From NCBI GenBank assembly GCA_964434865.1, contig CAYSWV010000004.1:62001-126000 (forward strand): a DNA stretch of 64,000 nucleotides. The letters run 5' to 3'. Source of the DNA: CAYSWV01 sp964434865 (GTDB lineage Bacteria; Cyanobacteriota; Cyanobacteriia; Thermostichales; Thermostichaceae). Below are positions 12,201 through 19,511 of this stretch, one piece after another (the first letter of the stretch is position 1; each line of letters begins with the position of its first letter). The notes under the pieces were generated by a model. It did not search any database, had not been told where the DNA came from, and saw nothing but the letters and a program-made list of their open reading frames with translations. The position numbers and the translations under genes were made by a program.

Positions 12201-12853
12201 ATAGCTACCAAAGAGGAGGAACAAGCGGTATCCACTATCAAACTCGGACCTGTAAGACCTAAGAAAAACGAAAGCCGCCCGGCAGCTGTTGATAAAGCTG
12301 TACCCGTACCTAAATAGGCCACACTCTCGGGTTGATCCATCGATTTAACTCGATCGCGGTAATCATTCCCACTAATCCCAATAAAAACACCTGTTAAACT
12401 ATTAAATAATTGATCTGAACTCATATTGGCATATTCAAGAGCCTCCCAACTCACCTCAAGCAACATCCGTTGTTGTGGATCTAAGGTTACTGCTTCACGA
12501 GGTGACATTTCAAAAAAAAGTGGATCAAAGTCCTCAATGGGTTCTTTAAGAAAGCCCCCCCCACGTGTATACATTTTGTCAGAGACTTCAGGATCAGGAT
12601 CATAGTACTTTTCAAGATCCCACCGATCAGCTGGCACTTCTGAAGTCCCTGGAATTCCCTGACTTAAGATTTGCCAAAAAGCCTCAGGAGAGGTAGCCCC
12701 ACCGGGAAACCGGCAACTCATACCAATAATAGCGATCGGTTCTGACTGAGCCTGCTCTAGGGCTTGAATTTTAGCTTTAGCTTGACGTAACTCCAATAAA
12801 GCTTTTTTGATAATTGTTTCTTGATCTAGAGCTGGGGATGCACCTTGAGTCAT
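6248..12853 (-). CDS. type I polyketide synthase, complete fully reducing module
   Basis: 2201 residues. Order: N-terminal helical docking segment (about 10-37), ketosynthase (38-465, Cys near 208), acyltransferase (GHSVGEYVAAC near 656; HAFHSP near 757, malonyl type), dehydratase (His near 959, DxxxQ near 1128), pseudo-KR/linker (about 1240-1410), enoylreductase (about 1430-1750), ketoreductase (GGLGSLG near 1806, Tyr near 1950) and ACP (GLDSLMAVEL, phosphopantetheine Ser near 2109). The C-terminus has an acidic linker and a helix of the LSAEDLAAML type that resembles a C-terminal docking helix, fitting transfer to the next PKS. The dehydratase motif has Glu in place of the usual Gly of HxxxGxxxxP; the partner module has Asp there. 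No loading domain or adenylation ligase is visible, so the starter is probably supplied by a protein elsewhere. The 277 bases upstream show no other gene. Confidence 0.96.
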   Translation of the reverse strand: MTQGASPALDQETIIKKALLELRQAKAKIQALEQAQSEPIAIIGMSCRFPGGATSPEAFWQILSQGIPGTSEVPADRWDLEKYYDPDPEVSDKMYTRGGGFLKEPIEDFDPLFFEMSPREAVTLDPQQRMLLEVSWEALEYANMSSDQLFNSLTGVFIGISGNDYRDRVKSMDQPESVAYLGTGTALSTAAGRLSFFLGLTGPSLIVDTACSSSLVAIHLACQSLRQQECHQALVGGVNLILSPETNIVFCRAGMLSPDDRCKTFDAAANGYTRGEGCGILVLKRLTDAQRDGNRILAVIRGSAVNQDGRSGGLTVPNGPAQEAVIRKALSLGGLKPEQIDYIEAHGTGTSLGDPIEVGALGDVFGSSHTKQKPLLLGSVKTNIGHLEAAAGVAGVMKVVLALTHQQIPQHIHFQTPNPYIPWDQLPVKVVTEATHWSQDTAKSRLAGISSFGFSGTNAHVILEEAPKIANVAPQHDRPLHLLPLSAKTPTALSQLAQRYRELLLHHQPELDLGDICHTAAVGRTHFKHRLAVISASLADLTTTLDTLNSESNVVLGQAQESPTIAILFTGQGSQYVGMGRQLYETLPTFKATLDQCSQILKPYLDRPLVDILYGLDSNTDTLDQTAYTQPALFALEYALYQVWQSWGIRPTAVMGHSVGEYVAACVAGVFSLEEGLKLIATRGKLMQQLPGNGVMVALMAASERVKAAIEARSATVSIAAVNGPESTVISGTAADIQAVVDELELEGIKSKTLQVSHAFHSPLMQPMVPGFDQVAQQVTYALPQMDLISNVTGQIATAAVATPEYWSRHILSPVRFAQGIATLQELGCNIFLECGPKPTLLGMGRQCLAEDTGVWLPTLRPPQQDWQQLLTSLATLYVQGCSIDWAGWDQDYPHRQQVSLPTYPFQRERYWVEAHDKPEAQAKVTLHPLVNHQLVLAGPSQDLYFETHLSAHNPAYLADHQIKETVILPGAAYIEMALVAGTTALKANSLVLENISIEQVLVLDFNQETTLQIILSPLNSESYRFEIASLRSSQGSDWQVHASGTLKVESLVAERLDLNRENWSSGSIIDLSTFYQTSQEQGITFGPCFQALHQVWTQSGKGYAQVQLPTAVGLSQLDRYRIHPVLLDASFQLAGTALNPSESSDTLYIPVGIDRLEWYQPAGSKLWVQSTLQGERLEDSLKSDLMIVDEAGTLVAKIKGFTLRRVDHQSLQRLFAPNLKDWLYTVDWQLQPSQSEQHAIRSWLIFRTNSSLSEPLIQQLQAEGSQCIQVSMGSSYEQLSPSHYQINPADPNDLHQLLSTCWHESNLERGIIYLALHNSIPELTPTQLKQSQLWGCGGVLHLIQALDTAQLSASTSVWIMTQGAQAIQPDQSIIQVEQTPLWGLGRVIELEYPQLRCYQVDLDPAGEMSANLSVIQAELKSSGSDKQIAYRQGQRYVARLTSYHDRQSSTQNDQLQVPTTQPYQLRLTDYGSPDHLTLATTQRRPPNANEVEIRMKAVGLNFRDVLNSLGVLKDYYAETLGISQASQLTFGFEGTGTVVRVGDQVSHLKVGDDVWIVLVGDAFSSYITTAANLVVKKPDFLSFTAGATIPLVFLTADYGLSQLAQLQPGERVLIHAAAGGVGQAAIQIAQHIGADIYATASPGKWGFLQSQGIQHIFNSRTLEFADQIKAATEGAGVDVVLNSLTGETIPKSLELLGPGGRFIEIGKAGIWSEAQIHQHRPDVVYYPFDLGEVSQAQPQLIQQRLAWLQQVFEQKEFQPLQHQIYSLGQVKQAFRMMQRGQHLGKVVVTLPQTEPQPIKIGASYLITGGLGSLGLEMAEWLADQGCRHLVLVGRRPATDEAHNRIAQLERLGVQITIKLVDITDLPQVKQLWNQMKQELPPLRGLIHAAGVLADGLLQQMSWPQFEQVMQAKVYGTWILHQLTQDQDLDFFICFSSISGLIGNIGQGNYAAANAFMDTLMHYRHRQGLPGLSLQWGPWEASGMAASVQGRVSEGMQATGIQFISHQLGRDVLSQLLGAQVPTVAVMPINWSTFSQHRSVAQFPFLEQFLIQQRASTSTAEFLTQLQSAATADREQLLTHHIQQEIAKVLGLVDPSIIELQQRLFDFGLDSLMAVELRNRLQRNLDRSLRSTLLFDFPTLEKLVVHLLAELGFSPTAQVDAAPISPDQTQAEQTRAEVEDLSAEDLAAMLSQTLAEVREDI

Positions 12854-13130
12854 GAGTTGATCGTTCTCCTATAGATCTAGGCTTTGAGCATCGTCAGAAC
12901 CTCATCTTTAGAGAGTACCTCTATCGAGTCAATTATGTCATCATTTCCCCAAGAACTAATTGGCTTGATGGCTTAGATGTGTAGGAGGCTACTTTAGCCT
13001 TGGATAGCCAGATTTAAGTAGATCTACTAGCAGTCCTCTGACTAGGAGCTTAAAGAGATCAATAAGCTAACGATAATGGCGTTAAACTTTGTAGCACCCG
13101 ATTGAAATTCAATATAGTCTTCATGGTTGG

Positions 13131-13736
13131 CTAAACAGCCATTAGTGAACAGCGGTACTTGACCTGTTGATTACACTGATTCAAGAGATGCCTGATTTGA
13201 GGTATCCCCAATTGCTTCAACTCTGGGACTATTGTGAAGTACTGGTTTAAATACTGATGGTAAAGGCTTTCTTCTTGATCCACTGTTAAGTCTGGTTCAA
13301 CTTGAACAATATAATCATAGTCTTCAATGATCCGATTTTTGCCATTACAGTTGCCAGCTGTTAGATCAACGCTAATGGATAAATAGTTCAGAAAGCAATG
13401 AGTTTGAGGAATAAAACTTAACCCGTATGGTTTAATGATCGCATTGATTCCGGTGACAATATCATCATTCAGCCGATAAAACCCTAGGTTTTTGTACACT
13501 GGGAGACCTAGCTCAGCTGCCAAACGAGCCATCACGCCATGTTTTGTGGTGCATGTTCCTTGCCTTTCCTCAAATAGAATGATCGAATCCATTGTGCTGG
13601 AGTTGGGTCCATAAGTGAGTTGCTGAGTCCAGTAGCAGGCTTCATGGAAAGTCTTGATGCCCTGCTCCATAAACTTCTCGGCAATAGGACCAACCGATTG
13701 AATCTCGACATTTGGTAAGCAGTGAATAGGATCCAT
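13131..13736 (-). CDS. transglutaminase-like fold hypothetical protein
   Basis: 201 residues, not firmly recognised. A segment around Cys62 (QGTCTTKHGVMARLAAELG) resembles the nucleophile helix of transglutaminase-like cysteine proteins, and His113 (THCFLNYLS) and Asp124 (SVDLT) follow at plausible spacing for a Cys-His-Asp triad. The protein has no signal peptide or membrane segment. It is on the same strand as the PKS pair, about 280 bases upstream of it, and could be co-transcribed or independent. Whether it acts as a peptidase, amidase or acyl-transfer partner of the PKS cannot be told from sequence alone. The start is the first ATG, which lacks an obvious ribosome binding site. Confidence 0.6.
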   Translation of the reverse strand: MDPIHCLPNVEIQSVGPIAEKFMEQGIKTFHEACYWTQQLTYGPNSSTMDSIILFEERQGTCTTKHGVMARLAAELGLPVYKNLGFYRLNDDIVTGINAIIKPYGLSFIPQTHCFLNYLSISVDLTAGNCNGKNRIIEDYDYIVQVEPDLTVDQEESLYHQYLNQYFTIVPELKQLGIPQIRHLLNQCNQQVKYRCSLMAV

Positions 13737-13928
13737 GGCGGGCTGTAAGCAGCAGGGAAAACCCTGGAGATTTTTATCCCTATTTTACCCCCAAATTATC
13801 TCTAAACTGCTCTAACATGGCCCAACCTTACAACTATGGTAAAGTAGCTAAGGATCGCTCAACCCCTTGGCATAACTAGAAAGGCATAACTAGAAAAACC
13901 CGGATATTGAGTAGAGTTGCAAAAACTA

Positions 13929-13999
13929 AGCGGGCAGTGGGAATCGAACCCACATCTTCAGTTTGGAAGACTGAGGTTTTACCACTAAACTATGCCCGC
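13929..13999 (-). tRNA. tRNA-Gly (anticodon TCC)
   Basis: On the minus strand the sequence folds as a cloverleaf. The 7-bp acceptor stem is GCGGGCA with TGCCCGC, the D loop contains AGTGGTAA, the anticodon loop is CTTCCAA with TCC as anticodon, and the T arm has GGTTCGATTCC. The discriminator base is T. CCA is not encoded; the gene is followed by a short T run that may end transcription. Confidence 0.95.
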
Positions 14000-14249
14000 A
14001 ACATAAGCTTTTGAGTAGGGTTTTGAGAATGTAATCTGGTCGAAACAATTAACCAGAAGTTGATGATAGCATCAAATGTACCTAGCTGTGCAAGTGATCT
14101 GACCTCAAGTCCAAGATTTTTAGACTCAAGGGTCAGAATTGGAAGTCTAACTATTGTAAACTTTCTCAATTGTTGGGATAGCTGGTACCATTGCCTGGTA
14201 GTCTAGTTAGTCTGGAACTTTCTTGCAGAGGCTTTATTGGAGCACGATC

Positions 14250-15248
14250 ATGGCACGGATGTACTACGATGGCGATGCCAACCTTGAATTTATTCTTGAC
14301 AAAACAGTAGCGATTATTGGCTATGGTAGCCAGGGTCATGCTCATGCCCTCAATCTAAAAGACAGTGGTGTTAATGTTGTTGTTGGATTGTATGAGGGCA
14401 GCTCCTCTTGGGCTAAAGCTGAAGCAGAGGGACTCAACGTCAAAACCGTTTCTGATGCCACTGCTGCCGCCGATTGGATCATGATTTTATTGCCCGATGA
14501 GACCCAAAAGCAGATCTTTACATCCCAGATTCAGCCTCATCTTCAAGCTGATAACGTTCTTCTTTTTGCTCATGGGTTTAACATTCACTTTGGCCAAGTG
14601 ATTCCTCCACCCGATGTGGATGTGATGATGGTGGCCCCTAAAGGTCCAGGTCACCTAGTCCGTCGAACTTTTGCCAACGGTGAAGGCGTTCCTTGTTTAT
14701 TTGCAGTCAATCAAGATGCCTCTGGTATTGCTCGTGATCGAGCCATGGCTTATGCAAAAGGGATTGGTGGCACTCGAGCAGGTATTTTAGAAACTACCTT
14801 TAGAGAAGAAACTGAGACGGATCTATTTGGAGAGCAGGCAGTTCTCTGTGGTGGTCTCACAGCGCTAATCAAAGCTGGATTTGAAACTTTAGTAGAAGCC
14901 GGTTATCAGCCTGAGTTGGCTTATTTTGAATGTCTCCACGAAGTCAAACTAATTGTAGATCTTGTGGTTGAAGGCGGTTTGGCTAAAATGCGCCATAGTA
15001 TTTCCAACACAGCAGAGTATGGTGACTATACCCGTGGTCCTCGTATTGTTAACGAGCAAACTAAAGCAGAAATGCGCCAGATTTTAAAAGAAATTCAAGC
15101 AGGCCAGTTTGCTAGAGAGTTTGTACTTGAAAACCAATCCGGACGAACAGGAATGATCGCCATGCGACGACAAGAAGCTGAACATCCTATCGAAGGCGTG
15201 GGGAAAGAGTTGCGAGCTATGTTTAGCTGGCTTAAGCCTCAAAATTAG
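14250..15248 (+). CDS. ilvC: ketol-acid reductoisomerase
   Basis: 332 residues, the usual length of class I KARI. It catalyses the NADPH-dependent isomerisation and reduction of acetolactate or acetohydroxybutyrate in valine, leucine and isoleucine synthesis, in the cytosol. The N-terminal Rossmann motif GYGSQGHAHALNLKDSG is clear, followed by VAPKGPGHLVRR and the knotted C-terminal domain with FGEQAVLCGG and FECLHEVKLIVDL, which carry the Mg-binding acidic residues. ATG at 14250 is chosen over the in-frame TTG at 14223, because MARMYYDGDANLE is the typical start of cyanobacterial proteins. It is single, flanked by a tRNA and the accessory island, and is not obviously part of either. Confidence 0.98.
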   Translation: MARMYYDGDANLEFILDKTVAIIGYGSQGHAHALNLKDSGVNVVVGLYEGSSSWAKAEAEGLNVKTVSDATAAADWIMILLPDETQKQIFTSQIQPHLQADNVLLFAHGFNIHFGQVIPPPDVDVMMVAPKGPGHLVRRTFANGEGVPCLFAVNQDASGIARDRAMAYAKGIGGTRAGILETTFREETETDLFGEQAVLCGGLTALIKAGFETLVEAGYQPELAYFECLHEVKLIVDLVVEGGLAKMRHSISNTAEYGDYTRGPRIVNEQTKAEMRQILKEIQAGQFAREFVLENQSGRTGMIAMRRQEAEHPIEGVGKELRAMFSWLKPQN

Positions 15249-15271
15249 GAAGGATGATCAACCTCAAATGT

Positions 15272-15301
15272 ACTAGAGAAGCATAGTTTCCAATCTCTAG
15301 T
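15272..15301. terminator. candidate bidirectional terminator hairpin
   Basis: Perfect 8-bp inverted repeat, ACTAGAGA (15272-15279) and TCTCTAGT (15294-15301), with a 14-base loop. It sits between the convergent ends of ilvC and the next minus-strand gene. There is no T run, so a strong intrinsic terminator is not certain. Confidence 0.4.
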
Positions 15302-15302
15302 G

Positions 15303-16463
15303 TCAGTGTGTGGCCAAGATATCATTAATAAAGTCCTGCGGGGTTGGAAGATTGACCAACTCCTTACACTTCTGTTTCATGATTGTTTGAATGACTTGGG
15401 CTTGCTCCACTAATAGATCTAGAGTCAGGTCCTGAGAAATATCTAGATAGGTGGGGGGAGATCCCATATAGTAGTTGTCGGTGCAAGCTTGAAGTATGCT
15501 TTTGATGCCCCAAATGATATGGCCTTCATCAAAGAAAAACATGGGTAAACAATTTGCAATCCGCAGTACCATTGAATTAGTAGAGACATTCCAATAAAAT
15601 ACGTACTCTGCTTCTAGCATTAAGGCAAAAAAGAGCATATAGGGACAAAAAGTTAACAACGTGATCCCATGAGTGGACGTCAGTCGCTGGTTAATACCCT
15701 TGATACAAGTCTCTGGCCCTAAAAACACAGCTTCTCGACCCGCTTCTAAAGCCTGACAAAGCTTACGCACAACTAAATTAATAAAGACATCCTCATCATA
15801 TTTTTTTTCACATTGAACTTGGTAATCAGCAGCAGAAATGACAAAAAGCCAACGAGGTTTACCTGTAGAGTTTCCTCTAACTCTGCGACTATTGGTTTCT
15901 AATTCAGAGGCTGATAAGACAATATTAGGGTTATAAACGGATCGGCAAGCATGATCAGCAGTATCATGGGTTTTAGCAATCGGCAAAGGATAGTAATGGG
16001 TAAAGGTCTTGAGGAGTTGATAAGTTTGGCCTGTACTTTCAAGAAACCATTCTTTAGGCGGAAAATCCTCACTAAAATCAGACTCTGACAAGGTAGGTAC
16101 CAAACCTTGGAATGGATCACTAACAATGATTTGGCACCCTAGATCTTGGCACAGTTGGACAATTTGAGTTAATTCTTCAAAGGTGAACCGCCGCGTCAGC
16201 GTAAAAAGATAGGCAGAGAACAGAAATACGATATTAGGGTGGAGATTTTTTAAGTGAGTTAAAATATCCTGAACAGAACGATAGATTTTTGTTTTTCCTG
16301 GCAACCCCATTTTGTTAGTGGCGTAGAGTCGAGCTGGAAGCAGTAGTGTAGATGATTGAGCAAAAGATTGCCCCTTCAACAGGTATAAAGTGTTTCCAAT
16401 TTCACCGTAGTCATCTGATAGTAGAAACACAAAATTAGCAGTCTGGTCGATTTGAGCAGCCAT
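15303..16463 (-). CDS. SDDYGE-family protein A, function unknown
   Basis: 386 residues; I do not recognise the family. It is one of five related proteins in this window. Shared landmarks are SDDYGE (16-21) after a short hydrophobic strand, an LPGKTK turn, a hydrophobic FLFSAYLF strand, SDPFQG, a second-half strand RWLFVIS, an AGREAVFLGP segment, and an EAEYVFYWN..TNSMVLR..LPMFFFDEGH block near the C-terminus. Two Rossmann-like halves separated by a variable middle are consistent with a GT-B glycosyltransferase-like fold, but this is inference by eye. It lacks a signal peptide and membrane spans. The gene lies downstream of protein B on the same strand, 117 bases away, probably in one transcript. 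This copy diverges from B, C and D in the middle region, where the HLYTYPSDQL motif is replaced. Confidence 0.8.
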   Translation of the reverse strand: MAAQIDQTANFVFLLSDDYGEIGNTLYLLKGQSFAQSSTLLLPARLYATNKMGLPGKTKIYRSVQDILTHLKNLHPNIVFLFSAYLFTLTRRFTFEELTQIVQLCQDLGCQIIVSDPFQGLVPTLSESDFSEDFPPKEWFLESTGQTYQLLKTFTHYYPLPIAKTHDTADHACRSVYNPNIVLSASELETNSRRVRGNSTGKPRWLFVISAADYQVQCEKKYDEDVFINLVVRKLCQALEAGREAVFLGPETCIKGINQRLTSTHGITLLTFCPYMLFFALMLEAEYVFYWNVSTNSMVLRIANCLPMFFFDEGHIIWGIKSILQACTDNYYMGSPPTYLDISQDLTLDLLVEQAQVIQTIMKQKCKELVNLPTPQDFINDILATH

Positions 16464-16580
16464 GGCAAGCTAAGTAAATAAGATAACATTAAGGTACCTC
16501 GATCATACCGCAAAATACTCAAGTTAATTTCAAACCAGGCCCGAAACTCTTACCTGCTAGCAGCAACGGCTGGAGTCATC

Positions 16581-17798
16581 TTAATCATGGGGATGGCTCA
16601 GGATCCAATCCATCACCTGTTGAGGATTAGCAGCTGCTTTTAAGCGCAAGAGCAACTGATCGATAGCCTCAGCCTTAACCCCAATGAAATCAACAGCCAG
16701 TCTAGGATCATCCAAGGGTTGTAGTGGATCCAAAATAGTGGGTTCATACCCCTGATAATAGTGTTCAACAGCTAGGCTATAAAGGGGTTGAAAGTAACGC
16801 ACCATATGGCCAGGATCAAAGAAGAAAACAGGTAAGTAGTTGATGGTTCTAACTAACAGTGAATTCGACAAAATATTCCAGAAAAAAGCATACTCAGCTT
16901 CCAGAAGTAGTGACATAAAGACGTTATACGAGCAAAAAGGGATCAGCTTGATTTTGGAGACCACTGGACAGATATCTATCAATGCCTGAATACACTCAGC
17001 CGGGGCAATCACGACAGGCTGACGTCCTGCTTTGAGAGTTTCTTGTAGTTTACGGCTTAAAAGGTGAGTAAAGTCATTAATGCTATTGATCCGGTATTGC
17101 AATTCTAATTCAATCTTAGAAATGACAAAAAGCCAGACTTTATAGGGTGCGTTTAGATCCTGCGTAAACTGGGGGTTAGGAGACAGTAAACTAAGGTTAA
17201 AGAAGGTAAGACTAGGTGACACACTTGCACTCTTAAGTTGATCAGACGGATAGGTATAGAGATGAGGTCTATCTTTAAGCAGCTGAAAAACAGCCAGCCA
17301 AACCTCTAAATACGACTGTTGCATCCTAGCTAAGCGTTTAAGTAAGTGCTCATCAGGTACATTGAGAGTCCAGGCCAGAGCTGTTTTATGGTTAGCAAAC
17401 GGATCCAAATCTGCCTTTTTTAAATCTGAGAAAAGACCTAACAATGGATCATCAGTAACCACATGGCATCTCATCGATTGAAGTAACTTAAGCAACATTG
17501 CTAAATCACTAACTAGAAACAAATTGTTACTGCAAAAAAGATATCCTGTAAATAAAAAAACAATGGTGGGCTTAATAGCCTTGATTTTGGTAATAATATC
17601 TTTGATCGTTTTCCATTGAAAGACTTTACCGGGGAGTCCATAGCGATTAGTGGTATAAAGCCGAGAATGAAGCAGCAGTGTTGTAGATCTAGCAAAAGGT
17701 TGCCCTTGCAAAAAATAGACTGTATTACAGATTTCTCCATAGTCATCAGAGAGAATAAATAATAAGCGCAGCTCTTGAGAACTTGTTGGCAGAGTCAT
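16581..17798 (-). CDS. SDDYGE-family protein B, function unknown
   Basis: 405 residues, with the family motif SDDYGE at 17-22, LHSRLYTTNRYGLPGK, VFLFTGYLF, TDDPLLG, HLYTYPSDQLKS in the middle, WLFVIS, AGRQPVVIAPAECI, and EAEYAFFWNILSNSLLVR...LPVFFFDPGHM. It is very close to protein C (23.6 kb), sharing long stretches such as LYTYPSDQLKS and YGLPGKV, which suggests relatively recent duplication. It is probably soluble and cytosolic. The upstream 430 bases hold a perfect 10-base tandem duplication and the assembly gap. A GT-B-like fold is a guess from the donor-site-like block; no catalytic residue can be assigned. Confidence 0.82.
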   Translation of the reverse strand: MTLPTSSQELRLLFILSDDYGEICNTVYFLQGQPFARSTTLLLHSRLYTTNRYGLPGKVFQWKTIKDIITKIKAIKPTIVFLFTGYLFCSNNLFLVSDLAMLLKLLQSMRCHVVTDDPLLGLFSDLKKADLDPFANHKTALAWTLNVPDEHLLKRLARMQQSYLEVWLAVFQLLKDRPHLYTYPSDQLKSASVSPSLTFFNLSLLSPNPQFTQDLNAPYKVWLFVISKIELELQYRINSINDFTHLLSRKLQETLKAGRQPVVIAPAECIQALIDICPVVSKIKLIPFCSYNVFMSLLLEAEYAFFWNILSNSLLVRTINYLPVFFFDPGHMVRYFQPLYSLAVEHYYQGYEPTILDPLQPLDDPRLAVDFIGVKAEAIDQLLLRLKAAANPQQVMDWILSHPHD

Positions 17799-17960
17799 GA
17801 GGTTATGGAAAAAATCATGGTTGAGATAGTAGTACCATAGCTGGCTGCACTATTACTATTCTTGAGGGCAGCTTGACACCAGATGGCTCTTTAATGAATA
17901 GTTGTGCTTAAAAATTGGCCCCAACTCTGGATAAAGACGCTTTGAGCAACTTCCCAACTC

Positions 17961-17980
17961 TTCTATAGGCTTCTATAGGC
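17961..17980. repeat. two perfect tandem copies of a 10-base unit
   Basis: TTCTATAGGC occurs twice head to tail upstream of protein B and beside the assembly gap. It may be a promoter-proximal duplication or part of the repeat content that broke the assembly. Confidence 0.7.
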
Positions 17981-18051
17981 CTATCGTTAAGATCAAGCAA
18001 TATCAGCTAACTGTAGTTTCGATGCTATGTAGTTTTTTACACTGTGTTTTT

Positions 18052-18151
18052 NNNNNNNNNNNNNNNNNNNNNNNNNNNNNNNNNNNNNNNNNNNNNNNNN
18101 NNNNNNNNNNNNNNNNNNNNNNNNNNNNNNNNNNNNNNNNNNNNNNNNNNN
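18052..18151. other. assembly gap of 100 Ns
   Basis: Exactly 100 N, the conventional placeholder for a gap of unknown size. The flanks share a near-identical 12-mer, TTTTTACACTGT (18034-18045) and TTTTTACATTGT (18152-18163), which suggests that a repeat collapsed the assembly. The surrounding non-coding stretch 17799-18247 contains no other gene I can support; real sequence, even genes, may be missing here. Confidence 0.97.
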
Positions 18152-18247
18152 TTTTTACATTGTCGGGATCATTGACAATTAACCTTACTGTACTAAGGTT
18201 TACTCTGACTGAGATAGTCTAGTGGGTATAGTGTGAAGAGGACACCC

Positions 18248-19459
18248 ATGCGCTGCTTTATCCTAGCTCTTGGTACTCGTGGTGATATTGAGGTTTATTT
18301 GGCCTTAGGTAAGGCTTTACGTTTACAAGGCCACCATGTAGTTATCGGGACATCCCCATTTTATGAATCACGAATTCGGCAGCTACAGTTGCATTGGCTT
18401 CAAGTGGGTCATGGATCTTGGGAGGAGCACGTTGCCTTGTTGCACACCATGGAATCTATTGAAAATAAAGCAGAGCGACTCCGGTACTACTTTGAACATT
18501 GGTTACAGCCCCAACGGGATATGTCTCTTCCGGCGATTGAGGCTGAAGCTCTGCAAACGGATTATTTCATCACCAACACTTTGATCAGGATCCGTCGCAA
18601 TCAGTTTAAGCTGCCCGGAGCTGTTGTGATCTATGACTTACTACCAACTGAGGAAGAAGTTCTTGAGTACCGCTACATCAATCTCTATTCATCTCAGCTA
18701 TTGGAATCAGACTATAGTCACCACCCAACAAAACGCTCCCTCATCTTGACAGCTTTAAATCGTAATCTAATTGACCCCAAGCATCAATGGCCTGATCTCT
18801 TTAATTTTACAGGGTTTTGGTACGACGAGACTGTCTGTTCAGATTGGCAACCTCCTACTGACTTAAAACAGTTTCTGGCCGCAGGGGCCCCACCAGTTGT
18901 ACTGACCATGGGATCAATGGTGATGTTTAATGTGACTCGATTAGTTAAGGTCTTTATTGAAGCTTTACAACAAATTGGCCAACGTGGGATCATTGTAGGC
19001 GGTTGGGCTAAACTCAATGAAGTTCAACCCGCTCTTGGCGCTAAAGTTGAGTGGGTCCACTACGTATCAGAGGTTCCCTATGATTGGCTATTGCCACGAG
19101 CTAGCTGTTTAATTCATCATGGCGGCACTGGAACCATTGGCTGTGCTTTGAGAGCTGGTAATCCATCAATTTTACTTCCCCAATTACCCAATCAGGAGTT
19201 ATGTGCCCAACGGCTGATTCAACAAAAACTAGCTGTGGATCGGTTTGATGTTCATACGTTAACCTCTGAGGCACTTGCAACCGCCATCAAAACAGCCATT
19301 ACAGATCGGGCCTATCGCAAAAGTGCTTTATTCTGGCAGTCTATTGTCCAGAGTGAACATGGAGTCCAGACTGCTATTGAATTAATCAAAGTCCATTGGG
19401 ATTTTTTGAAATCAGATGGATCAACCTGGACAGGGCCGCCTCATTTTGTAGACTGGTAG
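18248..19459 (+). CDS. GT1-family glycosyltransferase (UGT/MGT-like)
   Basis: 403 residues. The family transfers a nucleotide-activated sugar to lipid, sterol, polyketide or small-molecule acceptors. The N-terminal GTRGDIEVYLALGKALRLQGH motif is typical of the acceptor-side Rossmann domain of sterol and macrolide glycosyltransferases. The C-terminal half has VLTMGSM, and HHGGTGTIGCALRAGNPSILLPQLPNQ near residue 290, the PSPG-like donor-binding signature. ATG 18248 has AGAGG at good spacing and is preferred over GTG 18233. It begins the plus-strand run GT1 to radical SAM, 52 bases apart, so co-transcription is likely. Donor and acceptor are unknown. Confidence 0.9.
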   Translation: MRCFILALGTRGDIEVYLALGKALRLQGHHVVIGTSPFYESRIRQLQLHWLQVGHGSWEEHVALLHTMESIENKAERLRYYFEHWLQPQRDMSLPAIEAEALQTDYFITNTLIRIRRNQFKLPGAVVIYDLLPTEEEVLEYRYINLYSSQLLESDYSHHPTKRSLILTALNRNLIDPKHQWPDLFNFTGFWYDETVCSDWQPPTDLKQFLAAGAPPVVLTMGSMVMFNVTRLVKVFIEALQQIGQRGIIVGGWAKLNEVQPALGAKVEWVHYVSEVPYDWLLPRASCLIHHGGTGTIGCALRAGNPSILLPQLPNQELCAQRLIQQKLAVDRFDVHTLTSEALATAIKTAITDRAYRKSALFWQSIVQSEHGVQTAIELIKVHWDFLKSDGSTWTGPPHFVDW

Positions 19460-19511
19460 ACTGATATAGAGCACTGATAAATCTGTTTTACGGCATAGGA
19501 GCAGCCAGATT

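Noticed and set aside
18022..18222. open frame crossing the N gap
   Set aside because: Half its length is N; the frame is only an artefact of unknown bases.
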